From Theocolax elegans (taxonomy: Eukaryota; Arthropoda; Insecta; Hymenoptera; Cerocephalidae), in the NCBI GenBank assembly GCA_026168455.1, contig CM047429.1, positions 36,998,066-37,062,065 on the forward strand: DNA of 64,000 nt, in the 5' to 3' direction. Position 1 is the first letter of the stretch, and the number at the start of each line of letters is the position of its first letter. Shown piece by piece: positions 20,410 to 32,238 of the stretch. A program made the position numbers and the translations under genes. The notes beneath the pieces were generated by a model. It searched no databases and was not told the DNA's origin. It saw nothing but the letters and a program-made list of their open reading frames with translations.

Positions 20410-22193
20410 GGATCCACACCCAAAACGCAGCACAAATCGAGGCCCACCTAGAACAGATGGAGCTTTAACTTGATGGTTCCCGCTACCAAAAGGCGGAACG
20501 CCTACAGCAATGGCTGCTAGGAAATTATTCGGCCGACGAGTTCAGTCAAGAAACTGACACCGTCAATGACCGAATAAGGCGGGTCGAAAAGCGGATAGAA
20601 GTGATCCGCCGAGTCGGGGAGAAAACGCCGGGAGCATTACCTGATGAGAGAGGTACGCACCTGATTGAGGAGAATCTCAACCGCACGACCCGACTACCTA
20701 GCGAGGACCTGCCAACAGCCCCGGAGGAGGGCCATTCTAGCAGCCAAATCCATTCGGAGGGGTAGTCAATCCGACTGGATAACGTTAGTAGCGACCGATG
20801 GGACGCCATTTGATGTGCCGCGGCTATTCTCCACACGTCTGGCAGAACAAATTGCCAAGATGAAAGCTCTACAAGAGCAAATGGAAATTATGGCGGCACA
20901 GATAACAAGGCTAACCGATGTCGTAAGTTACGTGACGTCCCAAAGAGCATCAAGTACGCGATTGGATCCACTAGGTCCAAGTCCATGTGTCCAATTTCAG
21001 GACACATATACCTGCTACCGGCCAGAGGAGTCACCGGTTCAGCAGGAGAACGCACGACTACAGCCCCAAACGCCAGGACCAGCTCCTAGCACCACCCTGG
21101 GCGGAGCTTGGGAGGGGCGAGACACCTGGGTACCAGGAAGGCCCCGTGTGAAGAAAATTCTCCCTTAAGGCCCCAAGCGTCGTGCGTCCAAGAACAACCG
21201 TCCTGGGCTTCGCGCTCATTTAACCCCACACGCGACCGAGGCGAGATCGTAAGAAAGTGGGGAATAAAGTTCTCAGGGGACAGGAGAGAGAGCATTAACA
21301 GCTTCTTGGAGCGCGTGGATGACTGCAGAGTCCTAGCAAACATGACGCAAGATGAAGTTCTTCCTTCACTTTCGCAGTTGCTGGTGGAAAACGCCGCAAG
21401 GTGGTAACGCAACAACAAAGGAAAGTGGAGGAATTGGGACGAATTCACGTGCTCAATCAAACGCTGGTACGAAGCCAGCAAAACTTACCAAGAGAAGCTG
21501 ATCCCAGAATGCACCTCACGTACTCAGGGCGAAGACGAACCGGTACGTGAGTACATGAATTGCATGATAGGCATGCTACAAGAGCTCGTCCCCAAGCCTA
21601 GCGAGAGGAACCAGGTAGATCACCTCTACCGAAACATGCTGCCGAGAATCCAGCGCCGGTTCAAGCGAATCGAGGCGCAGACGATCGACCAGCTGTTTGA
21701 CCTGGTCCGCGAAGCGGAAAGGCTGCAAGAGCGCGAAAAGCTCTAGAAACCACCTCCAATGGAAGGGGAGCTGGTGCGGCCGGAGTTCGCGTAAAAGGCC
21801 AAGAAGAAGTCAGAAAAGGCCCCTCCGAAGGCAAAGGTAGCAGGGGAGGACTCCGAGAAATCCACCACCGGCAAAAACCTGGTGGAGCTGGACGCGATTC
21901 TCACCCAACTAAAGAAGCTGCTACCAAGTGAGAACGGGAGCGTCGGGAATAGCAAATCAGGAAGTCTCAAGAGTGGACGGCGGTTCACTCAGAAAAAGAA
22001 ACCGCCGAATCGGCCCGAAGAGCAGGGGGGCCAATACAAGAAGCCCCGCGGCGGAAAGAGCGCGGATGGAGGGCCAACCAGGACGCCCTTCGATCCGAGC
22101 AAACCGATTTCCTGTAATGGGTGCAGTAAGCTTGCGTATTTCCGCCGCCATTGCCCTGACTGCAATAAGGGAAACGCCTCCGGGAGCGGCTGA
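20410..22193 (+). pseudogene. Gypsy gag pseudogene
   Basis: The coding sequence is scattered over frames. A leader segment with stops runs from about 20440 to 20765. The capsid-like part carries VRKWGIKFSGDRRESINSFL (about 21250-21310), ending in ARW and a stop at 21405, and continues as RNNKGKWRNWDEF and then REYMNCMIGMLQELVPKPSE (about 21548) and EAQTIDQLFDLVREAERLQE (ending 21746). The C-terminal zinc knuckle near 22112-22165 reads CNGCSKLAYFRRHC, with Tyr where the family has His. Gag proteins of this type assemble the intracellular particle and bind RNA. Confidence 0.75.
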
Positions 22194-22234
22194 ACGGGAC
22201 TCAGGCCGAACCCGAGGGCCAGAGAGTCCCCGAG

Positions 22235-25200
22235 ATGCCCAGAACCTCGGGCCAACGGAATGAACGAGACCGCGCGGAGCTCATCCGCGGCGGAATAGAC
22301 TCGATGAAGCCAGAGAAGCATAGGAAGGGAATCGATTCCCAAGATTCTATTCCTCAAGGTCAGCAGAAGCCACACCGGAGCTACCGTCCAGAGGACGAGA
22401 AGCGTTGGTGGCTCCAAGCGGAAATTGGCGATTTCCGGATCAGAGCCCTGTATGATCCAAGAGCTTCGACGACGGTAATGGGGTCTAACGGCCTCACAAC
22501 CGCTACTGCCCTGGGAAAATCGCTCTCTACTGAAAACGCGGAGAGAGTGAAATTGGTTGATGGACATGCACAACCACTGAGTGGGCACGTAATGTTGCCT
22601 TTCATCATAGGTGGTGAGACCAAGGAGCTCAGGGTTGCCATTATGCCAAATCTGGACGCCGAATGTTACGTAGGAGTCAATTTCGTACGTGCATTTCGTG
22701 CAGTTCTAGATCCAGACGCTGATCACCTGTTCCTCAAAAGCAACAAAGCCCGCGTTCAGTTAGTGGTAGCTAGCTTGGACGGGGATACGGCTTCCTTGTC
22801 GTCAGCAGGGGTTGCTGACGCAACCGACAGCCAACGCGACGAATTGCGTCAGCTGTTGGACCGAGTTCTATCCAACACAATGCCAAAGATCGGTCGATCT
22901 CACGACGTCACACACAATCGACGTCGGATCAGCCATGTCGATAAAGCAGCGGTACTACCCGGTCTCGGACAAAATCCAAGAAGAAATGCACCGCCAAGTG
23001 AAGGAGATGCTTGACTCCGGGGTCATTAAGCCCTCGACTAGCGGATGGTCCAGCCCGGTGGTGATGGCGAGAAAGGATGACAATTCTAGACGGTTTTGCA
23101 TCGACTTCAGAAAAGTCAACGCTTTAACAAAACCAGATGAATATCCTTTGCCTTTCATGCACGATATACTGCGCAAACTAAGAAAGGCTCGCTTTATCTC
23201 CACTCTCGACATGAATTGCGCCTATCATCAGATACCGTTGCAAGTCGAGTCGCGCCCTATTACTGCTTTCACAGTCCCCAGATTGGGACTGTTCCAGTTC
23301 ACGAGGATGCCGTACGGATTGGCATACGCGGGGGTGACCTTTCAACGGATGATAGACCAAGTCGTAGGACCAGACCTGGCGCCGCACGCTTATGCTTACC
23401 TTGATAATATTATCGTCGTGTCGGAGACATTCGAAGATCATAAGCGTTACCTAGAGGAAGCCCTTAAAAGACTGGCAGAAGCTGAACATCCAATAAATCG
23501 GGATAAGTGCGTTTTTTGTAAGTCTGAGGTTAAGTATCTTGGCGTACTGGTAAACCGGGATGGAGTACGTCCCGATCCCGCCAAGATAGAGTCGATAAAA
23601 GAGTATCCGTCTCCGAAAAATCCTGTCCCAAATGGGCAGTACATACTGCAGACCGACGCCAGTGACACCGGTATAGGGGCTGTGCTACTCCAACTCGTGG
23701 ATGGTGACGAAAGAGTTTTGGAGTAAGCAAGTCGAATCTTGTCCCCAGCCGAGAGGAATTACAGTGTCACCGAACGAGAATGTTTAGCCGTTGTCTGGGC
23801 AATAAAGAAGTTCAGGCAGTATATAGAAGGTTACGAGTTTCTTCTCGCTCTTTTACGCAAGATGGGCTCTTGAACTCCAAGCGCACACCTTCACGATCGA
23901 GCACAAGAAAGGTGCGCTCAATTATGTTCCAGACGCGCTCTCCAGAATGTATGAAGAGGAAGAGCCGACGATAGCCTTAGTCTCTTGGAGCGACATCACT
24001 GTTGACCCGTGGTATCTCTTATTGGTAAAGGATGTATCAGAGAGACCACGAGAATTCCCCGAATGGAAAGTAGTAGGGGGAAACCTATATACCTACTGGC
24101 CTAACCCCACCTTAGAGGACGTCATGGAAGTCACCGAGGCATGGAAGATGGTAGTGCCTCGAGAGAATCGCCCGTCGATTCTAAGAGAATGTCTCGACGA
24201 TCCAACTGCTGGCTACTTAGGTCACGAAAAGACTTTCGCACGGGTTACCAGATTCTACTATTGGCCCCGATACTATGCGGAGGTAGGTGACTACGTGCGA
24301 AAATATCAAATCTGGCAGTACGTAAGGTAGAGCAGCAATCGCCTCGAGGACTAATGGGCCATAGAGTAGTCGAAAGACCTTGGCAGGTAGTCGCAGGTGA
24401 TGTGACTGGACCATTACCTCGCTCTACCCACGGATTCGAGTATATTCTAGTCTTCCAGGACTTATTTACGCGCTGGATTGAAGCGGTCCCAATTAGAAAA
24501 GCAAGCGCAAAGACCATAGTAAAGGAGTTACACGAGCGTGTCCTTATGCGTTTCGGCACGCCGGAAATATTTCACTCCGATAATGGGACCGAATTAAAAA
24601 ATAAGATGGTCGACGACTATCTCAAAGAGAAAGGAGTGTGCCATATGACGACACCTCCTTACCACCCTCGAGCAGACCCCGTAAAAAGGTCGAATCGCAC
24701 GCTTAAGACAATGGTAGCTTCGTACGTCAAGGAGAAGCATACCAGTTGGGACGAAAAGCTACCGGCATTGGTGTCTGCGATAAACACAGCGGTTCAAAGT
24801 TCGACAGGGTGGAGCCCGGCAATGTTGAACTACGGTCGACAACCAGGGCCACTTAGCAAGGACCGGCGAGAGCAAGAAGAGCTCGTACAAGAACGGTTTG
24901 ATCAGCAGCGGCTCCAGCACTAATCTGAGAGACTGTCCAGGCTAACCGAGTTGCACAACGTGGCCTCCGAGAAAGACGCCGCGGTTCAAGCGAGACAAGC
25001 CGTATGTTTCAACGCCGGGCTTCGAGACGAAAACTTTGAGATAGGCGATCTTGTTTGGAAAAAGAACAGGGTCCAGTCTTCCAGCGCTGACAAGACAACG
25101 TGTAAGTTGGCACCGAAGTATGTAGGCCCATACGTAGTTGTTCAGCAAAAGGCTCAAACATGTACCTTATTCAGGACGGGCAAGGCGACGAGGAGATGAT

Positions 25201-25429
25201 ACACGCCGAACATCTCAAGCCCTACGTGCCCGACAATGAAATGCCTCCGGCCGAAGTAGAGGACCTCGCCCAACCGATGATGGACGAAGAGGCGACGAGC
25301 GACCCGCCTCCTGCGAGCGAAGACCCCGAGCAAAAAGATGTACACTCCGGCCGCTCCCAGCGGGGAGCAGAGGCCCACAGCGAGCGTTCCGCCGAAAAAG
25401 GGGAGGGGTCGTCCGCGGAAAACCGCTAG
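22235..25429 (+). pseudogene. Gypsy pol pseudogene (protease, RT, RNase H, integrase)
   Basis: The domains appear in order. The protease has LYDPRASTTVMG near 22450 (Arg where the active-site Gly is expected). Reverse transcriptase starts near 22960, with TLDMNCAYHQIPL and YLDN at about 23398 in place of YLDD. A deletion near 23615-23635 joins the RT palm to RNase H (LQTDASDTGIGAVL) and removes the thumb/connection region. The RNase H end (HKKGALNYVPDALSRMYEEE) lies near 23905-23960. The integrase zinc domain (about 24190-24325) has lost its His and Cys ligands. The integrase core has GDVTGPLPRS (about 24396) and FHSDNGTE (about 24570), but Lys replaces the catalytic Glu (about 24690). A C-terminal domain (KLAPKYVGPYVV) ends before a polar tail. 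No envelope gene is seen. Confidence 0.85.
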
Positions 25430-25744
25430 GGTGGTTGTTTGTCTGATAAACAGGGCCATAGAACCGCGCGCTTGCGTTACGGAATTAGAACAGGAGCGCG
25501 GTAGGGGTCGTCCAAGGAAGAGCCCGAAGTAAGGGAATACCCGGACAGTACCAAGGCTAACAGCCGACACCCATCTCTGAAAGCTCCCTTTGAATCGAAC
25601 TCTCCTCTGCCACGGAATGAGCAAAATGAGAGACCACAGCTTGTTGTGGACGACTAGATCTCAGAAGTTCCGTGGCCAAAGATTGGGCATCCGAGCGCTC
25701 TGCCGATCTTGCACCCGCGAATCTGAGATACACACGTCCAGTGT

Positions 25745-25768
25745 ACGTGGAATCTGGGAGGGGATTTA
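25745..25768 (+). other. Probable polypurine tract of the gypsy element
   Basis: The purine run GGGAGGGGA at about 25756-25765 sits directly before the 3' LTR start, as expected for the plus-strand DNA primer. Confidence 0.6.
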
Positions 25769-26600
25769 AAGGTAAGCTACATACTCTTAAGCGTATGAAG
25801 CTATACCTTATAACGAGCGCGAGTGACGATCAGAAAAGCTCGTAGATGATCGGGGAAGCCCGCGCGCAAGCTGCGTAGGGACTAATAATGGTCCGACGCG
25901 CAAGCTTGCTGAGGAGAGTAGATAGACAGTTTATGCGAGTCATCGTAGATAGAAACGTCGCCGGTAACGCCTTCCTTGCCAAGTCGTGGCAAGAGTGAAA
26001 TAGGGATTAGATATTCTTGCCCAGGTTCGGGAGTTCACGCCGTGAAGTGTGTGTGAATTTGTGGAGTGAGCGTGCTGATGTCCAATACACGGCTTCCACG
26101 ACTCCCCAGGAACCTGCGAGGACGGCGAAGTTGCCGCGCGCGAGAGCCTGACAGAGAGGGGGAAAATAGCAACCAACAAAATAGAAGCCAAGCGCATCGA
26201 TGGGAAGAGAAAAGGTACGTGGTGCACCACTCGCGAGTCGTTACTCGCGTACAGACTCTCGCTTTACGGCAATATCGGTAAGCTAGGGATCGGCGGATCT
26301 CGCCCGTGCGCAACGGCGAGGAAGCTGAAGGGCAACCGCGTACGCGTGCTAGAGAGAGGGAGAAAGTGCGAGTAACCCCGGTGGTTACACCTCGTTGACC
26401 TTTTCTTTATTCTCTGTTAAACAAAATTTACATTTCTTTATAATAAATAAAATTCACATATAATCAATATCCGAGTACAACTTTAATTATTGATTACCGG
26501 CGTACGTTATTCCCGTTATTTCGAATACCGCCCTCACCGTTTCAGGAGCGGACGAGGTAAACTTACCGCGAATTTATCCCTTTATTTTGCGGTCCTTTTC
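25768..26600 (+). mobile_element. 3' LTR of the gypsy element (full length, approximate end)
   Basis: It starts TAAAGGTAAGCTACATACTC and matches the 5' LTR fragment over the first 255 bases. It contains AATAAATAAAA near 26442 as a possible polyadenylation signal. The right boundary is a guess at the pyrimidine-rich TTTTCAG near 26600, because only one complete LTR is present. Bases 26600-26690 are unassigned. Confidence 0.65.
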
Positions 26601-26689
26601 AGCTCACGTCGTTATAGCTGTACAAAGACGCGAGATCGGCAAGTGATCTCGCGGTTGTAAACGGACATCGCATAACGAGGGCCGCGAGA

Positions 26690-27549
26690 AGAAGCCGAAA
26701 GAAGAAGAAGCCTCGAAAGGAGGTACTACCACATGGAATGGACAAGGAGCAATTCAAGTCCGCGTCAGTAGCTGGAAAAACGCCGTCAGTCAAGTCGGGA
26801 CAGGCGCCTCTTGATAGGAGAAAGCGCGAGATGGCGCCAGTATCCACCCTGGAAGTCACTGTCGCGAGGGACCGTACGTTTGCTGAAGTCTTGGGGAATC
26901 TTCGAAAGGAAGTCAATCCGGACGACAGCGGCGCCCAGGTTATGAGCGTACGGCCGACAGGGCGGGGAGATGTCCTGCTCCGTCTGGGCAAGAAGATGGA
27001 CGCAGCAGCATTCGCGGAGAAAGTCCGTATGGCTACTCAAGGTATGGGAGAAGTTAGGATCCGAGATCGAAAGGTGACCCTGGAGATCAGAGACCTGGAC
27101 ACTCTCCAAACGAGGGACGAAGTGGTGGCGGCCCTAAATAAAGTTCCCGCGTCTCCGCCTGAGAGCCGAGAGGTGAAGCTATGAGTCCCAACCGCAATCA
27201 ACTAAAGACAGCCATCGTGAAGCTAGATCACGAGACCGCTGACAAGCTAAAGTCGATGCGACATCTTTGCGTCGGCTTTGTAAGCTGTCGCGTTCGCGAT
27301 CGAGTTTTGGTCGAGAGGTGCTATGGGTGCTTAGACTTCGGTCACACGAAACGGAAGTGTAAGGGAGTGGACAGGTCCTCGTCATGCTACAAGTGCGGCG
27401 AGCCTGGACACAACCTTAAGAATTGCAAGAGTGCTCCCCAATGTTTCCTTTGTCCATCAAAGGGTGCTCAGGGAGTATCCAGGGAGTCCGGAGCCTATGC
27501 AATCTTTCGGCGCGTGCTCGAAATCGCAAGGATGGCCGTTTCACGATAA
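26690..27549 (+). pseudogene. Partial ORF1 (Gag-like) of the ORF1-only retroposon
   Basis: The 26738-27184 frame carries the RRM-like part (RTFAEVLGNLRKEVNPDD, RGDVLLRLGKK). A one-base deletion near 27180 shifts to the frame 27181-27549, which holds KTAIVKLDHETADKLKSMRH and the zinc knuckles CYGCLDFGHTKRKC, CYKCGEPGHNLKNC and a degenerate third one. It is about 10-15% diverged from copies 2 and 4 by eye, making it the oldest copy in the array. Confidence 0.8.
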
Positions 27550-27792
27550 GTGGCAGTCTCAACGTGGGAGGATAGAATAAGGAACGATTGACGCATGTCA
27601 CAGACATGCCTTCCAGCTTGAAGTAATGTGAAAAACAGTTCCGAGCTGGGCAGGTCAAAGCGTTGGGTTTGGAGTTTTAGCCGGTAAGAATACGACACTG
27701 GCGACGAGTGCGGACCCTCGTCATCGTCTTATGTGAGATTTCTCCAGTTTCCCACGAAAAAAATAAATAATAATAATAATAATAATAATAAT
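26690..27792 (+). mobile_element. ORF1-only retroposon, copy 1 (5' truncated)
   Basis: It begins in the lysine-rich middle of ORF1, continues through the stop at 27547-27549 and the 3' UTR, and ends TTTCCCACG, A-run, (AAT)n at 27756-27792. The R1 LINE starts immediately after. A 5' truncation of this kind is normal for target-primed reverse transcription. Confidence 0.85.
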
Positions 27793-28594
27793 CCGAGAAC
27801 CTCCCTTTTGGAGGGTAGAGTACTTTCCCGTGCTATTGGACGCGTCCACAGGTTGCGGATAGTGGAATGGCCAGAGAGAGTAGAACAAATAGGAGACTAT
27901 AACCAGTCTCTCTGGTCAGTCGCTAATATACTGAATACGCGACCGCGGACAGTGGGATACAAACGCAGCTATTAGTGGTAAGTTGTTGTTTTTACACCTA
28001 CTCACACACCGAACACACATACACTTCCGCTCGATCTTGCTGAGCCCAAGTGCAGTAGGAAGCTCTATAAACGGGTATTTTCCAAGCGGGATATGATTGA
28101 AAGGCGGCTCTACAAAGAGACCGACCTGTGTAAATGGGGAGACCTCTATCAACAGGTGTGCTCCGAGCGTGGCAAGACTGCACTGGGTTCTATGCTAGGG
28201 GGAGCGGAGACACAGCAGGTATTATCAGTTGGGTGGCGGAGCAATCAATAGGGACATTCTCGTAACTGCAGGCTAGTTCACTCTGGAGGGTACTGCCGTT
28301 AACACCAGTATCGCACTCCTGGGCCGCCACTAGTTTTTGGGCCCGAACCCCGCCTAGCCAGCATGGGAGGCTGCCCTTTACAGTGGTAAACGTCGGAAAC
28401 GGCGCAAATGTCGCTTCTCGTAGTAATGCCGACTGGCGATCCAATGGGATCTTGCTGCGAGTCGTGGGGGAGGAACGGTCGATGCCACCGGACTGTAGGG
28501 GAGTTAAGTTATCGGGTCAGCTCAGGACGGATCGTGCAAACCAACGCCTGGTGACTATCTGACCACTTTACACAAACACATACATACAGGGCGG

Positions 28595-29262
28595 ATGGGG
28601 ATTAATAAAACAAAAAAAATGACAAGTTCAATTACAATTGCAGGTAGTAAAGTGTTGCCTGCGCCATCCGACTCAGGAGAGTCACGGAGGCTTCCCAGCT
28701 CCCCCATCACGCCGGTAGGTAACCTGGCTGGCGTGGCGGAAATTGCTAAAGGAAATCTCGCACGACACATTGAAGGATCGCCAACTAGCTGGGAGGCTGC
28801 CGAGAGTAAGCTGCACGAACAGCTGCTCAACATACGCAGTAGCCTGGCTAAGATGACGAGAGAAAGAATGTTCAAAAAAATGTAATCCGCGAAATCACAA
28901 ACGAAATGAGTGAAATCAATGAATGAAACTGCTCCGCAAACCGACGATCACAAACGCTGACGTGTGCATGGCTGAGCTCACACCTCAGCAAAAACAGAAA
29001 AGAAAGCGGGAAAAACAAACTCCCACACCAGAAAAGACTGTCGCGGAAACACAAGACGTACCCCAGACAGAAACTTGGTCGACGGTCGTCCAAAAAAAGA
29101 AAAAGAAAAGGACGGCTGCGGCTATTGCACGGACGGACGACCTGCTACCTGGGTAATCCACCGCTCACCAAAACCGCAGTCAGATCGGCCAAAGCCCACA
29201 CAGGGCAGAAGTACAATTTTGATCAAACCGGCGGAGGAGCAGACTCTCGACGACTACTCATG
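28595..29262 (+). pseudogene. R1-type ORF1, N-terminal part, frameshifted
   Basis: The frame 28595-28882 gives a Ser/Pro-rich start and a helical segment (SWEAAESKLHEQLLNIRSSL). A second frame (28923-29155) gives TPTPEKTVAETQDVPQTETW and then STVVQKKKKKR, typical of R1-clade ORF1. A third frame ends with ILIKPAEEQTLDDYS at about 29215-29262, the start of the conserved ORF1 central domain. The zinc-knuckle region is absent because of the deletion. The short frames reflect one-base indels. Confidence 0.65.
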
Positions 29263-29940
29263 AGCGTTACCCACTCGATCATGATATATGGGGCGAAAAT
29301 CTGGACGGACGCGTTACACGTTAAGAGACGGGCGAAAGCGATGACTAGCGTACAGCGGGTGGGCGCGTTAAGAATCGCGTGCGCGTACAGAACGGTGTAC
29401 GAAACCGCTGTTCTTGTTATCGCGGGCGTTATTTCGATCGACCTACTCGCGACGGAACGAAAGCGCATATACGATCAAAGCGCGGACACGGGACGGGTCG
29501 ACGCTGCGACAGACGAACGCACGAAAACAATGGAACTCTGACAAACCCGGTGGACAAATACCCAACAGGCGCGATAGACACGTAGACTTATCCCTGCGGT
29601 TGCTCCGTGGAAGGGGAGGAAGCACGGTGAGGTAGACTTCTATCTCACCCAATTTTTCTCTGGACACGGATACTTCCGCGGCTATCTACACAAGATGGGC
29701 AGACTTGCTTCACCTGAATGTAAGTACTGCGGATGGGTCTACGATGACGCTGATCATACGTTCTTCGCCTGTAGGCGATGGGCAGATCAACGTCAACGAC
29801 TTGAAATGGACATAGAAGCGATCACGCCGGAAAACGTGACGAGACTTATGACGACGAACGCGGACAACTGGCGCCTGATCGCAAATTACGTTACGAATGT
29901 ATTGCGGAGCAAAAAAGCAGATGGATGTCTGATAGATTGA
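29262..29940 (+). pseudogene. R1-type ORF2, C-terminal part
   Basis: After the deletion junction near 29262 the frame reads LMSVTHSIMIYGAKIWTDAL, then VQRVGALRIACAYRTVYETA and LVIAGVISIDLLATERKRIY. This is the region after the RT domain in R1 elements. Further frames give HGEVDFYLTQF-like and GYFRGYLHKMGRLASPECKY, then the CCHC-type segment CKYCGWVYDDADHTFFACRR, and finish at VLRSKKADGCLID with the stop at 29938-29940. There is no endonuclease or RT, so it is inactive. Confidence 0.8.
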
Positions 29941-30223
29941 GCGAATGTGATTCGAGAATGAACGATTATAAGATTGAATGTGTTTTTTGGACACGCAAGG
30001 ACAGCCGCCCAGTCTGAAGTAATGTGAATAACAGTTCCGGGCTGGTGTCGGTGCGAACAGAGATATGTGGGTTTAGTGGGTATTAGTAGTTTGCTCCTAC
30101 TGAGTCCCACACTCGGTGGACTGTCTGCTTTTGCGAGGGGGTGGATAGTTTGCCGGTTGTGCGTAAAATGTCATTACCACAGACTCCAAAAAAAAAAAAA
30201 AATAATAATAATAATAATAATAA

Positions 30224-32138
30224 TTTTTTTTTTTTTTTTTTTTTCGTGGGAAACTGGAGAAATCTTACATAAGACGACGACGAGGGTCCGCACTCGTCGC
30301 CAGTGCCGGATTCTTACCGGCTAAAACTCCAAACCCAACGATTTCACCTGCCCAGCCCGGAACTGTTTTTCACATTACTTCAAGCTGGGAGGCGTGTCTT
30401 GTGACATGCGTCATCCGTTCCTTATTCTATCCTCCCACGTTGAGACTGCCACTTATCGTGAAGCGGCCTTTCGGGCGGTATCGAGCGCGCGCCTAAAGGT
30501 GGCACAGGCTCCGGACCCCGCCACGTGAGACACTCCCTCAGCATCCTTTGATGGACAAAGAAAGCATTTGGGAGCGCTCTTGCAATTCTTAAGGTTGTGT
30601 CCAGGTTCGCCGCACTTGTAGCACGACGAGGACCTGTCCACTCCCTTACAATTCCGTTTCGTGTGGCCGAAGTCTAGGCACCGATAGCACCTCTCGACCA
30701 AGACTCGATCCCGAACGCGACAGCTTACGAAGCCGACGCAGAGATGCCGCATCGACTTCAGCCTGTCAGCGCTCTCGTGATCCAGCTTCACGATGGCTGT
30801 CTTCTGTTGACTGCGGTTTAGGCCCAAAAGCTTCACCTCTCGGCTCTGAGGCGGAGACGCGAGAACTTTATCTAGGGCCGCTACCACTTCGTCCCTCGTT
30901 GTGAGAGCGTCCAGGTCTCTGATCTCCAGGGTCACCCTTCGATCTCGGATCCTAACTTCTCCCATCCCTTTAGTAGCCGTACGGACTTTCTCAGCGAATG
31001 CTGTTGCGTCCGTCTTCTTGCCCAGCCGGAGCAGGACATCTCCCCGCCCTGTTGGCCTTACGCTCAGAACCTGGGCGCCGCTGTCGTCCGGGTTGACTTC
31101 CTTTCGGAGCTTCCCCAAGACTTCAGCATACGTATGGTCCCTCGCGACAGTCACCACCAGGGTGGATACCGGCGCCGTCTGGCGCTTTCTCCTATCAAGA
31201 GGCGCCTGTCCCGACTTGACTGTCGGCTTTTTCCCCGCCACTGACGCGGACTTGGATTGCTCCTTGTCCGTGCCACGTGGTGGTACCTCCTTCCGAGGCT
31301 TCTTCTTCTTGCGGCTCTTAGAGACCTCGGGGGGGCTTTGGGGGCCCTCTCTACTTCTCTTTTGAGCCTGCATTCTAGCTGTAGCCGTAAAGACGGCTTT
31401 AGCTATTATGCCTCTTCTCTTAGGCCGCCGACGATTCTCGTGACCAACTCGATAATCCTCGACTTGGCACTTGTAATCGTCGACTGCCGAAAACATCTTC
31501 TTGGTTTTCCCGTAGAACTCTTGTACAAGAGTGTCTACGGTCTTCAGCCCTGTCTTGACGACCATGGAGATGTTAGGCTGCTTTGCACAAGCGGCCAACA
31601 TAGCCTGGAGTTCGCTCTTTAGATGGTCGTAAGTGGAGTCGATGTCCTCCTGCGCCTTCTCTACCTTCTCGTATTCCTTGCGGAATATTTCGATCTCCTC
31701 TTGAGATTCCTTACTATAGGCAGAGATGCCACTGATGGCACTACCAAGGCTGGTAACGCTGCCGCTTCTTAACCTGTTTGCGGATGCAACACTCAACATC
31801 TGTAACGACGGCTGCTGTTGGGGGTTTTCTTTCGAGGGCCCCACCTCTGACGTGTTCGTAGAACGAAGCGCTTGGTGGCCTCCCCCAAAATCCGTGAGGC
31901 CAGCGCCGGCCACCGGGGCTTTCACCCGATCGGAACCGACGGCGGGATTGACTCCTTGTTTGGAGCTGCCCGCTTGGGGTAATAGGTATTCCATTCGCTT
32001 GCTCATCATCCTTCTTCAACTGTTTGGTCCACGGAGGCTATTTTGTTTCACCTCTACCCTTCACGCAAGCGTGACGAGCTTTCCCCCATCCGCCACCCGG
32101 GGGACGCGCCGCATACGGGAACAGGAAACCCCGCGCGG
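30224..32138 (-). mobile_element. ORF1-only retroposon, copy 2 (full length, 1.9 kb)
   Basis: On the minus strand it runs from CCGCGCGGGGTTTCCTG (5' end at 32138) through a 129-base 5' UTR, an intact ORF1 and a 200-base 3' UTR, to CCCACG plus a 21-base A-run (plus-strand T-run 30224-30244). Both sides are AAT repeat on the plus strand: 30201-30224 on the left (tail of the R1 LINE) and 32139-32286 on the right. It therefore appears inserted inside an AAT tract. No ORF2 is present between the ORF1 stop and the tail. Confidence 0.9.
30453..32009 (-). CDS. Intact R1-type ORF1 (Gag-like, 518 aa) without ORF2
   Basis: This is an uninterrupted 518-codon frame. The order is a Gly/Ser-rich N-terminus, a predicted coiled coil (about residues 98-140, ESQEEIEIFRKEYEKVEKAQ), Arg/Lys-rich stretches near 190-240, then a central RRM-like domain (about 280-430; RTYAEVLGKLRKEVNPDD-like and RGDVLLRLGKK). 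Three zinc knuckles follow: CYRCLDFGHTKRNC, CYKCGEPGHNLKNC, and a CX2CX9HX6C third one ending GSGAC. R1-clade ORF1 proteins bind the element RNA and form ribonucleoprotein particles. The first Met has a second Met right after it. The stop is followed by UTR rather than an overlapping ORF2. The open frame implies recent activity. Confidence 0.85.
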   Translation of the reverse strand: MMSKRMEYLLPQAGSSKQGVNPAVGSDRVKAPVAGAGLTDFGGGHQALRSTNTSEVGPSKENPQQQPSLQMLSVASANRLRSGSVTSLGSAISGISAYSKESQEEIEIFRKEYEKVEKAQEDIDSTYDHLKSELQAMLAACAKQPNISMVVKTGLKTVDTLVQEFYGKTKKMFSAVDDYKCQVEDYRVGHENRRRPKRRGIIAKAVFTATARMQAQKRSREGPQSPPEVSKSRKKKKPRKEVPPRGTDKEQSKSASVAGKKPTVKSGQAPLDRRKRQTAPVSTLVVTVARDHTYAEVLGKLRKEVNPDDSGAQVLSVRPTGRGDVLLRLGKKTDATAFAEKVRTATKGMGEVRIRDRRVTLEIRDLDALTTRDEVVAALDKVLASPPQSREVKLLGLNRSQQKTAIVKLDHESADRLKSMRHLCVGFVSCRVRDRVLVERCYRCLDFGHTKRNCKGVDRSSSCYKCGEPGHNLKNCKSAPKCFLCPSKDAEGVSHVAGSGACATFRRALDTARKAASR

Positions 32139-32169
32139 AATAATAATAATAATAATAATATAATAATAA

Positions 32170-32233
<64 letters not shown>

Positions 32234-32238
32234 TAATA

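Larger units (their letters stand above)
27793..30223 (+). mobile_element. R1-clade LINE with a large internal deletion
   Basis: It starts at CCGAGAACCTCCC directly after the (AAT)n tail of copy 1. It has an 800-bp GC-rich 5' UTR (27793-28594), the N-terminal part of ORF1, the C-terminal part of ORF2, a 3' UTR, and an end of A-run plus (AAT)n at 30188-30224. The rest of ORF1, the endonuclease and the reverse transcriptase are missing. The 3' UTR holds a 36-base block (30010-30045) shared with the ORF1-only elements. Confidence 0.85.

Noticed and set aside
25154..25624. 156-codon minus-strand frame opposite the gypsy 3' coding end
   Set aside because: It is antisense to the pol C-terminal tail, is low complexity and resembles no family.
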